In this document: positions 43,629-53,492 of the stretch, piece by piece
Position numbering within the stretch: the stretch's first letter is position 1
How the letters are laid out: the number at the start of each line of letters is the position of its first letter
Source of the DNA: JBBDIK01 sp964640385
GTDB taxonomy: Bacteria; Actinomycetota; UBA4738; JBBDHU01
Direction: 5' to 3'
Length of the DNA: 64,000 nucleotides
Assembly: GCA_964640385.1 (NCBI GenBank)
Contig: CAZXFL010000001.1
Coordinates: 124,001 to 188,000 of the forward strand
Position numbers and translations under genes: made by a program
The notes under the pieces: generated by a model
Seen by the model: only the letters and a program-made list of their open reading frames with translations
What the model was told of the DNA's origin: nothing
Databases searched by the model: none

Positions 43629-44611
43629 ACCTCGACGTGCCGGCCGGCTTCACGGTCAGACGACCGACGCTTGACGACGTCGAGGCGGTCGCCAATCTCC
43701 GGAACGCCGTCCACCGCGACGAGATCGGGTCGGACTTCACGGACGCACACGAGATCCGGGGGTACTGGACAGCGCCAGGGGTCGATCTCGCCGACGACGA
43801 GCTGCTCGTGTTCGACGGGACGGGAACGCTGGTGGGTCAGATGTCCGTCTACACCCGGGAACCCTTCACCCGGATCGAGCTGGACGGCTTCGTTCGCCCC
43901 GACCACGTCGGGCGAGGGATCGGCACGCTGCTGCTGGCGTTCGGAGAAGGACGCGGAGCCGAGATCGCCCGGCGGGCCCCGTCGGACGAGACGGTGGCCT
44001 TCCTGTTCGCCGCGTGGAACTCGGCCGGACCGGCGCATGACTTCTTCCTCGATCACGGGTACCAGCTCGTTCGCAGGTTCGACGACATGGAGATCGTGAT
44101 GGACGGGCCGCCTCCGGATCCGAGATGGCCCGAGGGGATCACCGTGCGCACCTTCATCCTCGACACCGACGATCGGGCGGTCTTCGAGGCGGGCGAAGAG
44201 GCGTTCCAGGATCACTACGGCTGGACGCCGGCCTCGTTCGATGAGTGGCGGCACGAGGAGATCGACGGGGATCCTCGCTTCGACGCCGGCCTCTGGTTCC
44301 TCGCCGTCGATGGCGACACCATCGTCGGGTCATGCCTCTGCCGGCAGGGCCGGCCCGAGGATCCTGCGATCGGTTGGGTGGGTGACCTGTCGGTCCGCCG
44401 GCCGTGGCGGCGCCGCGGGATCGCGCTCGCCTTGCTGCACCATTCGTTCGGGGAGTTCTTCTCCCGGGGTGTGCTGCGGGTCGGACTCGGCGTCGACTCA
44501 GAGAGCCTTACGGGCGCGAACCGCCTGTACGAGCGGGCCGGCATGCACCCCTATCGTTCGTTCCTCAAGTACCAGAAGGACGTCGCGCCGAGTGATCCTG
44601 GGCGCGCCTAG
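43625..44611 (+). CDS. Double-GNAT acetyltransferase (MshD-like), second of pair
   Basis: The 328-residue protein repeats the double-GNAT layout of the preceding gene: an N-terminal domain with [19 protein letters not shown] and a C-terminal one with [22 protein letters not shown] and [18 protein letters not shown]. The two genes are diverged paralogues from an old tandem duplication. TTG at 43625 overlaps the previous stop (TTGA); a GTG four codons on is a possible alternative. It converges with and overlaps the copper ATPase gene by four bases. Confidence 0.78.
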   Translation: MNLDVPAGFTVRRPTLDDVEAVANLRNAVHRDEIGSDFTDAHEIRGYWTAPGVDLADDELLVFDGTGTLVGQMSVYTREPFTRIELDGFVRPDHVGRGIGTLLLAFGEGRGAEIARRAPSDETVAFLFAAWNSAGPAHDFFLDHGYQLVRRFDDMEIVMDGPPPDPRWPEGITVRTFILDTDDRAVFEAGEEAFQDHYGWTPASFDEWRHEEIDGDPRFDAGLWFLAVDGDTIVGSCLCRQGRPEDPAIGWVGDLSVRRPWRRRGIALALLHHSFGEFFSRGVLRVGLGVDSESLTGANRLYERAGMHPYRSFLKYQKDVAPSDPGRA

Positions 44612-47310
44612 TCCCCCGCGTACTTCGACGGTTCGGCCGCGAACGCCTCCAGACAGCCGACCGAGCAGAAGTAGTACATCGTGTCCTCATACTCGTACTG
44701 ACCCGCCGCTCCCGACGGGTCGACTTCCATCCCGCATACCGGATCCCTGACCATCTCCATGCCATCCTCCTGGTTCCGACCGACCTCGACCATCGGCTCG
44801 ACCGCCGGGAACGGGCCCGGCGGAAGCTCGGGAGCATGATACGCCCGGAGTCGGTTGGAGTTCGTGACCACCGAGAGCGAGGACAGGGCCATCGCCGCAC
44901 CCGCGATCATCGGACTCAGGAGCAGCCCGAAGAAGGGATACAGGACACCCGCCGCGATCGGGATCCCGACGATGTTGTAGACGAACGCCAGAAACAGGTT
45001 CTGGCGGATATTGCGCATCGTCGAACGCGACAGAGACACCGTGGTGACCACGCCCCTGAGCTCGCCCGATATCAGCGTGATGTCGGCGGCCTCGATCGCG
45101 ATATCGGTCCCGGTCCCGATGGCCATCCCGACCTCAGCCTGCGCCAGCGCCGGCGCATCGTTGATGCCGTCCCCGACCATGCCGACGACCTTGCCCTCGG
45201 CCTGCAGCCGCCGGACCTGCCGGGCCTTGTCCTCCGGCAGGACCTCCGCGACGACGCGGGTGATCCCGACCTCGCGGGCGATCGCCTCGGCCGTCCGCCG
45301 GTTGTCCCCGGTCATCATCACGGTCTCCAGCCCCATCCGGCGCAACGCCGCGATCGCGGACGCGGAATCGGACTTCACCGTGTCGGCGACCCCCAGAACC
45401 CCGATCGCCGCTCCGTCGGCCCCCGCCAGCACGGCCGTCTTGCCTCGGGCGGTCAGGCGGTCGGTCGCCTCGGTCAGCGAAGCGGTATCGACCCCCTCTT
45501 CCTCGAGGAATGCTGCGGTCCCTATCCGGACCCGGCGGCCCTCCAGGAACGCTCGGATGCCTTTGCCGGTAACCGACTCGAACCCGGCGGTCTCGGAAAG
45601 GGCGATCCCTCGCTCGTGTGCTCCGCGAACGATGGCCTCGGCCACCGGGTGCTCCGAGTTGCGCTCCGATGAAGCGACCAGCCGAAGCAGCAGGTCATCC
45701 GTGAGTGCGCCCGCCGGCACGACGTCGGTAAGTGCGGGCCGGCCCCGGGTGATGGTCCCGGTCTTGTCCAAGACGATGATCTCCAGCCGCTGCGCCGTCT
45801 CCAGCGCCTCCGCGGAACGGATCAGGATGCCGGCCTGAGCCCCCTTGCCGGTCCCGACCATCACCGACAGCGGCGTGGCCAGACCCAATGCACACGGGCA
45901 CGCGATGATCAGCACTGCAACGGACGTCACCAGCGCGAAGATGAGCTGAGGCGGGGGCCCGAAGATGAACCACACGACGAAGGTCCCGATCGCGATGAAG
46001 ATCACCGCGGGGACGAAATAGCTGGAGACGGTGTCGGCCAGCCGTTGGATCGGAGCCTTGGACCCCTGCGCTTGCTCCACGAGCTTCACGATCTGCGCCA
46101 GCATCGTGTCGGCGCCGATCTTGGTTGCCCGCATCCTGAAGGCGCCCGTCTGGTTCAGGGTGGCGCCGATGACCTCGTCCCCAACCTCGCGCGCCGCCGG
46201 CATCGACTCGCCGGTCACCATCGACTCGTCGATACTGGATCGCCCGTCCACGATCTGTCCGTCGACCGGTACCTTCTCCCCCGGACGGACGATGACTTCG
46301 TCGCCGACCACGACCTCCTCGATCGGGACCTGCTGTTCGTGGTCGTCGCGGACCAGCCGCGCGGTCTTGGCTTGGAGGCCGATCAACGCCCGGATCGCCT
46401 CACCGGTTCCCGCCTTGGCCCGGGCCTCGAAGAGCCGCCCCAGCATGATCAGCACGAGGATCACCCCGACGGCCTCGTAGTAGACCTGCTGCATGTCGGC
46501 CGGCAGGAGCTGCGGGACGATGGTGACGAGCAGGCTGTAGAGATACGCCGCGGTCGTCCCGATCGTGATGAGCGTGTTCATGTCCGACGTCCGCCGCTTC
46601 AGGATCAGCCAGCCGATCCGGTGGATGGGCCAGCCTGTGTAGAACATGACCGGGGTAATCATGGCCAGCTGTACCCAGGGGCTCATCAGCGCAGCCGGGA
46701 CCCACATCGCCCCGAACAGATCGTGCGCCATGGTTGCGAACAGCACCGGTGCGGTGACAACAGCCCCGACGATCACGCGCCGGGTCAGGTCGCGGATCTC
46801 GTCTCGGCGGCCCGCGGCCTCGAGTTCCTGCTCCTCGGCGAGGCTCGGGCGGACGGGCGCCCCCTCCTCCTCGGGCTCAGGTTCAACCGGAGCCGGCTCC
46901 GCCGCCGGGCGTTCGAGCGTCCCGACCTGGCGTCCCCCGCCGCTCGGTTCGACGATGAGCTTCCCGTGGACCATGTTCATCCCGCAGGCGAAACCGAATT
47001 CGCCGGCGGCGGCCGGGACGAGCTCTACGACCGTTCGGGTGTACGGCGGCAGCGACGCGTTGACCATGAAGTCGGGGAAGACGACACGCGACGTGCACTC
47101 GCCGGTCTCCTGGCGATCGAAGACGATCCGAAGCGGAACGCCCTCGATCACCCTGATCTGCGCAGGCTCGTAGCCGCCTTTCACCAGAACCTCGACCTCC
47201 TGGACTCCGCCCACGACGGCTGCGGCCTCGGCCTTCTTCGGACCGAAGAAGAAGTATGCGAGCAGTCCGATGGACGTGATGCCGGCCACCGCTGTCAGGA
47301 GTTGGGTCAT
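44608..47310 (-). CDS. Copper-transporting P1B ATPase fused to cupredoxin and YHS domains
   Basis: The 900-residue protein exports copper by ATP hydrolysis. An N-terminal membrane helix (about 4-23) leads into a cupredoxin-like domain (35-121) with copper ligands C72 and the late loop [10 protein letters not shown] (C109, M111, M113, H115). An acidic linker follows, then a P-type ATPase core with TGES, the membrane CPC motif (471-473), DKTGT (515-519), the HP motif (SEHPVAEA), MTGDN and [10 protein letters not shown]. The usual N-terminal heavy-metal-associated CxxC domain is absent. A C-terminal YHS domain (about 855-900: [27 protein letters not shown]) carries a metal site. The cupredoxin and YHS domains replace the normal metal-binding domains. 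Confidence 0.92.
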   Translation of the reverse strand: MTQLLTAVAGITSIGLLAYFFFGPKKAEAAAVVGGVQEVEVLVKGGYEPAQIRVIEGVPLRIVFDRQETGECTSRVVFPDFMVNASLPPYTRTVVELVPAAAGEFGFACGMNMVHGKLIVEPSGGGRQVGTLERPAAEPAPVEPEPEEEGAPVRPSLAEEQELEAAGRRDEIRDLTRRVIVGAVVTAPVLFATMAHDLFGAMWVPAALMSPWVQLAMITPVMFYTGWPIHRIGWLILKRRTSDMNTLITIGTTAAYLYSLLVTIVPQLLPADMQQVYYEAVGVILVLIMLGRLFEARAKAGTGEAIRALIGLQAKTARLVRDDHEQQVPIEEVVVGDEVIVRPGEKVPVDGQIVDGRSSIDESMVTGESMPAAREVGDEVIGATLNQTGAFRMRATKIGADTMLAQIVKLVEQAQGSKAPIQRLADTVSSYFVPAVIFIAIGTFVVWFIFGPPPQLIFALVTSVAVLIIACPCALGLATPLSVMVGTGKGAQAGILIRSAEALETAQRLEIIVLDKTGTITRGRPALTDVVPAGALTDDLLLRLVASSERNSEHPVAEAIVRGAHERGIALSETAGFESVTGKGIRAFLEGRRVRIGTAAFLEEEGVDTASLTEATDRLTARGKTAVLAGADGAAIGVLGVADTVKSDSASAIAALRRMGLETVMMTGDNRRTAEAIAREVGITRVVAEVLPEDKARQVRRLQAEGKVVGMVGDGINDAPALAQAEVGMAIGTGTDIAIEAADITLISGELRGVVTTVSLSRSTMRNIRQNLFLAFVYNIVGIPIAAGVLYPFFGLLLSPMIAGAAMALSSLSVVTNSNRLRAYHAPELPPGPFPAVEPMVEVGRNQEDGMEMVRDPVCGMEVDPSGAAGQYEYEDTMYYFCSVGCLEAFAAEPSKYAGD

Positions 47311-47355
47311 GAGCAGAATCTACCTCCACCCGTTCCAACGCCGGAGCATTCCGCG

Positions 47356-47913
47356 TCAGTTCAGGGAAGGATCCTCGGGCATCGAGCGCAGCAGCGCGAA
47401 GTCGCTCCCCTTGCGGGCCAAGACCTGGTCCCAGAGACGCTGGGGCTCGGGGCAGAAGACGTCCTCCACCAGGGCGGGCTCGATCAGCCAGGACCCGTCA
47501 TCGTCGAGTTCGGCCTCGAGTTGGCCCGGCTCCCATCCGGCGTAGCCGGCGAAGACCCGGGCTCGGCGGACCGCCGCGGTCTGCGGATCGACCTCGGGAG
47601 GCACGAACCCGACCGAGTCGAACGCCAACACGTCCACCTGCGCGGGGTCGTCGAAGTCCGCGACGATCACGGCCGCCTGTGGCTGGACCGGGCCGCCTTC
47701 GAACATCGGCTCGCCGGGCGGCACCACGAGGGACAGGTCCGGGATGGCCTCTTCGACCGACAATTCCAGCGCCCGGTTGAGGATGACGCCGACCGCACCG
47801 TCCTCATCGTCGTGATGGCCGATCAAGACCACCGTGCGCCGGAAGTGCGGATCCCACAGCCCGGGTCCGGCGATCAGCAGCTTCCCTCGGAGGCTCTCCA
47901 TATCACCCATCAT
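47356..47913 (-). CDS. UPF0301/YqgE (AlgH) family protein
   Basis: The 185-residue protein has LRGKLLIAGPGLWDPHFRRTVVLIGHHDDEDGAVGVILNRAL, the typical YqgE/AlgH start, then EPMFEGGPVQPQAAV and FAGYAGWEPGQLEAEL. Function is not settled. It is between the copper ATPase and phosphofructokinase genes. The start ATG is at 47913, with a second ATG four codons later. Confidence 0.88.
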   Translation of the reverse strand: MMGDMESLRGKLLIAGPGLWDPHFRRTVVLIGHHDDEDGAVGVILNRALELSVEEAIPDLSLVVPPGEPMFEGGPVQPQAAVIVADFDDPAQVDVLAFDSVGFVPPEVDPQTAAVRRARVFAGYAGWEPGQLEAELDDDGSWLIEPALVEDVFCPEPQRLWDQVLARKGSDFALLRSMPEDPSLN

Positions 47914-47963
47914 CCCGCGAACGCCGTTAAGCGTATACGGGCGACCCCAGCGGACGGGACCGC

Positions 47964-49223
47964 TCAGTCGCCCGCCACGTACCCGTAGCGGTCCCGGAAG
48001 GCGGCCGTGTCCATCCCCGCCGCCTCGGCGATGGGCTTGAGCTTCGCGTCGTCCGCCAGGTCCTCTGCGTTCAGGCGGATCATGTACTCGCGGGCCACGC
48101 GGTACGTCGTCGAGTTGATGTCGACCAGCCGCGGGATCGGGCGCCCGGTCTTCGAATCGTTGAACGACCCGAACTCGAGGGTCTCCAGGTGCCCGTCGTG
48201 GAGCGTGATCATCGCGCCGATCTCAACGGAGCCTGTCTCCAACAAGGTCCGCAGGTGGTCGAACGCCCCCCATCCGAGGTCGCGGGTGTAGTCGATGTCC
48301 CACGGGATCGGAGGGGCGCCGCGCAGCTCGTAGCCGATGTTCTTCGCGGTGATCGTGACGTGCTGACCGCGCTCCTTGAAGCGTTTCTTGACCACGTCGG
48401 CCAGGATCCGGTGCAGGTTCAGTTCCTCGAGGCGGATGTGGCCGTGATCGTCGCGCTCGATATCCGGCGCGACCTCCATCAGTTCCTCCTCGGGGAGCCG
48501 CTCCCCGATCCCCTCGGCGATCACGGCGACGCCGAAGGGCCGGCCGTGCGCGACCCGCTTGAGCATCGACGTCTCCAGGATGTCGGCGATCTGCTTCAGC
48601 GGGATCGGCCCCTCCGGGAACTCCTCGGCGATAACGGTGACCGTCGCGCCGGCCGCCTTCCCGATCCCGAGGGCGAGGTGCCCGGCCGTGCGACCCATCG
48701 CCACGACGAAGTACCAGCGCTCGGTCGCCGTCGCATCCGTCATCAGGTTCGTGGTCAGGTGCACCCCGACGTGCCGCGCCGTCTGGAACCCGAAGGTCGG
48801 CATCCCGCCGGGCAACGGCAGGTCGTTGTCGATCGTCTTCGGAACGTGGACCACCTTCAGGGTGCCGCCGGCCTCCTCGGCCAGCCGCGTCGCCGAGAAT
48901 GCGGTGTCGTCACCGCCGATCGTGATCAGCCCGTCGAGACCGAGTTCCTTGAGCGTTGCCACGCAGGCGCGCAGGTCGTCCTCACGTCTCGTGGGATTCG
49001 CGCGTGAGGTCCCCAGGATCGTTCCACCCATCCCATGGATGCGGGAGACGTCGGCGATCTGGAGCGGCTCCGCGTGCGAGGTGTCACCGGCGATCAGATG
49101 GGAGAACCCGTCCCGGATCCCGACGACCTCCCAGCCGGAGTTGATCGCTTCGATCGTTGCCGCCGAGATCACCGAGTTGATACCTGGAGCGGGACCACCG
49201 CCGCACAGGATGCCGAGCCTCAC
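47964..49223 (-). CDS. Pyrophosphate-type 6-phosphofructokinase
   Basis: The 419-residue protein phosphorylates fructose 6-phosphate. It starts RLGILCGGGPAPGINSVISA. The donor site reads IGGDDTAFSA (103-106 GGDD) and VPKTIDNDLPLPGG, where ATP-type enzymes have GGDGS and PGTIDND. Asp and Lys at these two places are the known marks of PPi-dependent enzymes. Other motifs are FQTARHV, VVAMGRTAGHLALGIG and AEGIGERLPEE. PPi use makes the step reversible. GTG start at 49223 with GGAGG upstream. Confidence 0.88.
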   Translation of the reverse strand: MRLGILCGGGPAPGINSVISAATIEAINSGWEVVGIRDGFSHLIAGDTSHAEPLQIADVSRIHGMGGTILGTSRANPTRREDDLRACVATLKELGLDGLITIGGDDTAFSATRLAEEAGGTLKVVHVPKTIDNDLPLPGGMPTFGFQTARHVGVHLTTNLMTDATATERWYFVVAMGRTAGHLALGIGKAAGATVTVIAEEFPEGPIPLKQIADILETSMLKRVAHGRPFGVAVIAEGIGERLPEEELMEVAPDIERDDHGHIRLEELNLHRILADVVKKRFKERGQHVTITAKNIGYELRGAPPIPWDIDYTRDLGWGAFDHLRTLLETGSVEIGAMITLHDGHLETLEFGSFNDSKTGRPIPRLVDINSTTYRVAREYMIRLNAEDLADDAKLKPIAEAAGMDTAAFRDRYGYVAGD

Positions 49224-49296
49224 GTCGCCTCCATGATCGAACGCCGCACGGGAGCATCGTATGTCACCCGGCCGGCCGGAGCCTCCCTCGGTGCGG

Positions 49297-52200
49297 CTAC
49301 TCCGTGTACCGGACGGCCTCGGCCGGTGGCAGGCGCGAGGCCCGCCAGGCGGGAGGCACGGTCACGACGATGACCGCGGCGTAGACCAGCGCGATCGCAC
49401 TGAACAGGTTCTCCCGGTCGATCCCGAAGACCGACGTCTCGAAGAAGGACGTGAAGAAGATCCAGCCCATGATCAGCCCGGTGATGACCCCTACGGCGAC
49501 GCCGAGCGTCGTGGTCATCCCCGCCTCCACCAACAGCCCCGACATCACCGAGCGCTTCCTATACCCGATCGCCCGAAGCACCCCGATCAGGTGCCGGCGT
49601 TCGACGATGGCGCGGAGCGCCAGGATGCCGAGCGACAGGATGCCCACGATGAGGCCCATCTTCATCAACACGTCGATCACGGAGAACATCGTCCGGTTCG
49701 CGCGGTAGCCGCGGTCCATCAGCTCGCGGACCGGCGTCGAGGTCACCCCGTCCTTGTACTTCTTGCGTTCGATCAGTGCTGCGACCTCGGGTACATCCTT
49801 GTTGTCCTTGATCGCGACCAGGCTCGTCACGCCCTTGGTCGCGTCGTCGAAGACCTCGAAGGTCTCCTTCGGCCCCGCGAGTCCCTGGAACAGACCGGCC
49901 GGCGGCGTCGCCGCGATCGTGAACGTCACTGGGCCGTCCTTGCCATCCAGCGTGATCTCGTCCCCCGGCTGGCCGAAGTTCGACACGACGAGCGTCGGAT
50001 CGTCCCGGACCGCCGCCCACACCTCCGCATCGGAGTCGAAGGCCTCGTCGCGCGCGTTCAGCATCATCGGCGGATCCGCCAGCTGTTCCTCGTCGAGGAC
50101 GTACAACGGCGCGAACGTTCGCTCGAGGTTCGCGAACTGGGACTTGAAGGATCCGGTGTAGACCTTCGTCACGATGTTGCTCCGCTTCTCCACGAGGGCC
50201 TTGACCGACGCCGGGAGTCCGACCGGCTCGTGTTCGGCCGAGGTGAGCACGATGTCGTAGCCGAGGGAGTCGCGCTCGTACTGCGGCTGGAAGATCGCAA
50301 GCATGACCGAGAACATCGAGATGATCGCCATGATCACCGCGAACATGATGATCGAAAGGCCGGTGCGCATCGAACGGCGCGCGAGGAAGGCCAGAGGAAC
50401 CCGGAGCGTCGCGGCGAGCCGCCGCGAGACGAACCGCAGCAGGTTCGCGACCCGCTCGACGATCCGCAGGTTGGCCGCGGCCAGCAACGACAAGCCGATG
50501 ACCGCTATCAGCACAGAGAGCGTGAAGACCCCGAAGAACTTGTTCGGGTCGTCCTCGCCGGTCACCTGACCGACGTTGTAGAAGGCCCACCCCGCCAGTA
50601 CCGCCCCGTAGATCGTCCCGCGCACCCGGTCGGAGATCCGGCCCTTGAGCACCCCGGAGATGACAATCATCATGGCCACCCCGCCGACGAGCCGGCCGGC
50701 CTTTTCCGGACCGGCGAGGCTCATGATTCCGAACGCCAGGAGGGCGATGCCGATGACGACCCGCGGCCAGCGCCGGCGGTGCTTGTCCTTCGCCGGCTCC
50801 GGCAGGTTGCGGATCGCCGCGGGGATCGACATCCGCGAGGTCCGCCACGCCGAGACGTACATGGTCCCCAATGTGATGAGGGCACCGGCCGCGAAGGCGG
50901 TCGCCAGAGTCTCCGGGCGCACGGAGAACACGAACCGGTAGTCCACGTTCGCGCCGAAGAACTCCGCGAACGCCTTCCCGAACCGCTCGGCCAGCATCCG
51001 GCCGGCGAAGATCCCGACGCCGGTCCCGGCGATCGCTGCCAGGATCGAATAGAAGGCGCCTTCCAGCACCGCGAGCGTCACCAGACCCCGGCGGGTCAAC
51101 CCGAGCGCGCGCAGCGTGGCGAGCCGCGGACGGCGCTCCTCCGCGAGCATCTGGGTGAGGTTGATGACCAACGCGATACCTGCGGCGATGACCAGGAAGC
51201 TCATCCCGACCAGCATCGCGAACACGAACTCAGTGCTGTCCTCGGCCGCGTCGATCTCGCTCTGCTTGACGTCTTCGACCTCCAGGAGGGCGGCATCGTC
51301 GATCTTGACGTCGCGGTTGAGTTCACCCAACCGCGCCCGGAGCGCGGGGGTCGCGGCGTTCGCTTCGGCGAGCCCGGTGTAGGCATCGCCCGTCCCGGAC
51401 ACCCGGACGACGTTGACCCGATCGGTGTTGGCGATGTCCTGGGCCAACGGCAAGGGCGCGAAGACCGCGGAGAACAATCCGTACGCACCCGGGCCCTCGA
51501 GCTTGGCGATCCCCGCGACCTTGAAGGTCACCGGCCGGAGCTCGTCGATCGTCTCGTCGAGCAAGTCCTTAAGTTCCTCCAAGCGGTCGATCTTGCGCTC
51601 GGCGCGTTTGCCATATCGTTCGCCCACCCGTTCCGCTGCATCCTGGGCGGCGGCCGCACCGGCTGCCTGCGCGGCTGCGGTGGCCACCGCCTCCGCCTGC
51701 GCCCTGATGGCATCGACATCGGGCGGCGCGATCGTCGGTGGCGGTGGTGGCACCGGCTTGGCGATGTACGGCGGGATGGACCCCGGCGGCAGCCCGGCTT
51801 GCTTCTCGGCTTCCTTCGCGTTCTTGATCGTGTCCTTGACGCCCTTTTGGAAATCCTTGATCTGCCCGAGGTACGCAGCGGCGGCAGTCTGCCCCCGCGC
51901 GACGAGTTCTGTCTGCACCTGCGCCAGATACTGCGTGGCTGCTTGCTTCGCAGCACCCTCGGCCGCGCGTTTCGCGGCCTTCTCCGCAGCGGCCGTCGCC
52001 TTGCGCTCACCCTCCTCCTGGAGGCGCTCCAGGTCCTTGCCGAGCATCTTCATCCGGTTCCCGATCTGTTTCGGAGTAGGTTTCGGCTTCTGAAGAGGCT
52101 CCACCCCCATCTTCAGCTCGTCCCCGACCTGGACGTCGAGGTCATCGGCCAGCTGGCGCGAGACCAGCACCTGGTTCGGCCGGAGGTCCTCGCCATAGGT

Positions 52201-52680
52201 CGAGGTCCCGTCCGTCAGCGTGAACGCCCCGAACTGCTCCTGCGTCGCCGGATCGAACCCGACCAGCCTGACCCCGGAGTCGCTGGTCTCACGCGTCTTG
52301 TTCGAGACCGACCCGACGACCTCGATGCCCGCCATGATGCCGTCGACGTGGTCTGCCACCGCCGGGTCTTCCGACAACTTCTGGGCGATGCCGTACGGAA
52401 ACACTTCGTTGTCGGCCGTGACGATCAGGTCGGTCTGGTCCCAGGAACGGTAGGCGTTCAGGACGGAGGAATCGCGCGCGGAGTCGGCGCCGACCAGGGC
52501 GGCCGTGATGCCCGCTGCGCCGACCATCAGCCCACCCACGACGAGCAGAGTCTGGCCGGGACGGCGGATCCCCTCGCGCAGGGCCAGGCGCCCGAGGAGC
52601 GGCTTGCGGATCGCCAGGAAGACCACGACGAGGTACACGACCATGAATAGGCCGCCGATCGCCTGCAGCGCGGGGCTCAC
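49297..52680 (-). CDS. ABC transporter permease, FtsX/MacB type, with large coiled-coil insert
   Basis: The 1127-residue permease is a double FtsX unit: membrane segments near 11-25 and 43-65, then an extracytoplasmic domain, three segments near 480-630, further segments near 690-800, a second extracytoplasmic domain and the last three segments near 1010-1115 (LMKMGLIVGILSLGILALRAIVERR). Residues 193-381 are an Ala/Lys/Glu-rich coiled coil interrupted by a Pro stretch (PVPPPPPTIAPP), unlike ordinary MacB/LolCE proteins. GTG start overlaps the ATPase stop (GTGA), so the pair is co-translated. Lipid, lipoprotein or peptide export are possible. Confidence 0.88.
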   Translation of the reverse strand: MSPALQAIGGLFMVVYLVVVFLAIRKPLLGRLALREGIRRPGQTLLVVGGLMVGAAGITAALVGADSARDSSVLNAYRSWDQTDLIVTADNEVFPYGIAQKLSEDPAVADHVDGIMAGIEVVGSVSNKTRETSDSGVRLVGFDPATQEQFGAFTLTDGTSTYGEDLRPNQVLVSRQLADDLDVQVGDELKMGVEPLQKPKPTPKQIGNRMKMLGKDLERLQEEGERKATAAAEKAAKRAAEGAAKQAATQYLAQVQTELVARGQTAAAAYLGQIKDFQKGVKDTIKNAKEAEKQAGLPPGSIPPYIAKPVPPPPPTIAPPDVDAIRAQAEAVATAAAQAAGAAAAQDAAERVGERYGKRAERKIDRLEELKDLLDETIDELRPVTFKVAGIAKLEGPGAYGLFSAVFAPLPLAQDIANTDRVNVVRVSGTGDAYTGLAEANAATPALRARLGELNRDVKIDDAALLEVEDVKQSEIDAAEDSTEFVFAMLVGMSFLVIAAGIALVINLTQMLAEERRPRLATLRALGLTRRGLVTLAVLEGAFYSILAAIAGTGVGIFAGRMLAERFGKAFAEFFGANVDYRFVFSVRPETLATAFAAGALITLGTMYVSAWRTSRMSIPAAIRNLPEPAKDKHRRRWPRVVIGIALLAFGIMSLAGPEKAGRLVGGVAMMIVISGVLKGRISDRVRGTIYGAVLAGWAFYNVGQVTGEDDPNKFFGVFTLSVLIAVIGLSLLAAANLRIVERVANLLRFVSRRLAATLRVPLAFLARRSMRTGLSIIMFAVIMAIISMFSVMLAIFQPQYERDSLGYDIVLTSAEHEPVGLPASVKALVEKRSNIVTKVYTGSFKSQFANLERTFAPLYVLDEEQLADPPMMLNARDEAFDSDAEVWAAVRDDPTLVVSNFGQPGDEITLDGKDGPVTFTIAATPPAGLFQGLAGPKETFEVFDDATKGVTSLVAIKDNKDVPEVAALIERKKYKDGVTSTPVRELMDRGYRANRTMFSVIDVLMKMGLIVGILSLGILALRAIVERRHLIGVLRAIGYRKRSVMSGLLVEAGMTTTLGVAVGVITGLIMGWIFFTSFFETSVFGIDRENLFSAIALVYAAVIVVTVPPAWRASRLPPAEAVRYTE

Positions 52681-53432
52681 GACAGGGTGTCCGCAGGCGC
52701 ATCTTCGCCCGTCGCCGCTTCGGCCGCGGTTCCGCGATCCGCGGGACCGGACGCCATGAGGGCTCCGCTCTCGATCATGCCGTCGCGAACCCGGATGACC
52801 CGTTGGGTCAGGTCCGCGACCTCTTGGCTGTGGGTGACCAGGACGATGGTCTGCCCTTCGGAGTTCATCCGGAGCAGGAGGCCCATGATGGTCTCGGTCG
52901 ATTCGGAATCGAGGTTGCCGGTCGGTTCGTCGGCCCAGATGACGGCCGGACGATGCACGAGCGCGCGGGCCACGGCGACGCGCTGCTGCTCGCCGCCGGA
53001 AAGCTCATCAGGACGGTGCTTTTCGCGCCCCGCAAGCCCGACCATCTCGAGCATCTCGTTCGCCCGCCGGCGTGACTCCTTCTGCTTGGTGCCCAGCAGC
53101 AGGAGCGGCATCTCGACGTTCTCCGCAGCCGAGAGCACCGGCAGCAGGTTGAACGCCTGGAAGATGAACCCCATCGACTTGCCGCGCCACTCGGTACGCG
53201 CGTTGTCGGACAACTCGGCCAGATCCAGTCCGTCGACCAGGATGGTCCCGTCGTCGATCGACTCGAGGCCAGAGAGACAGTTCAGCAGGGTCGTCTTGCC
53301 GGAACCGGACGGGCCCATGATCGCGACCATCTCACCGGCAGTGACATCCACGTCGACGCCCTTGAGCGCCTCGACATCGGTGCCGCCGTGGTAGATCTTG
53401 CGAACACCACGAGCCTCAACGATCAGCTCCAT
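52677..53432 (-). CDS. ABC transporter ATPase, LolD/MacB type
   Basis: The 251-residue ATPase has Walker A GPSGSGKTTLLN, a Q-loop in GFIFQAFNLLPVLSA, the ABC signature LSGGEQQRVAVARAL, Walker B AVIWADEPTGNLD and the H-loop VLVTHSQEVA. The NLLPVL and EPTGNLDS features are the LolD/MacB subfamily pattern. It energises the overlapping permease. A 30-residue acidic tail follows the core. Confidence 0.93.
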   Translation of the reverse strand: MELIVEARGVRKIYHGGTDVEALKGVDVDVTAGEMVAIMGPSGSGKTTLLNCLSGLESIDDGTILVDGLDLAELSDNARTEWRGKSMGFIFQAFNLLPVLSAAENVEMPLLLLGTKQKESRRRANEMLEMVGLAGREKHRPDELSGGEQQRVAVARALVHRPAVIWADEPTGNLDSESTETIMGLLLRMNSEGQTIVLVTHSQEVADLTQRVIRVRDGMIESGALMASGPADRGTAAEAATGEDAPADTLS

Positions 53433-53492
53433 ATCGTTCCTGGCCCTCCTCCCTGTGGACTTACAGCGTAAGTATACCCGGGGAGGGCCGAA

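Noticed and set aside
49261..52650. A 1129-codon plus-strand open frame antisense to the permease
   Set aside because: It is the mirror of a high-GC gene. It is Arg/Asp/His-rich, has no recognised domain, and the minus strand has a clear FtsX permease in a co-translated pair with its ATPase.
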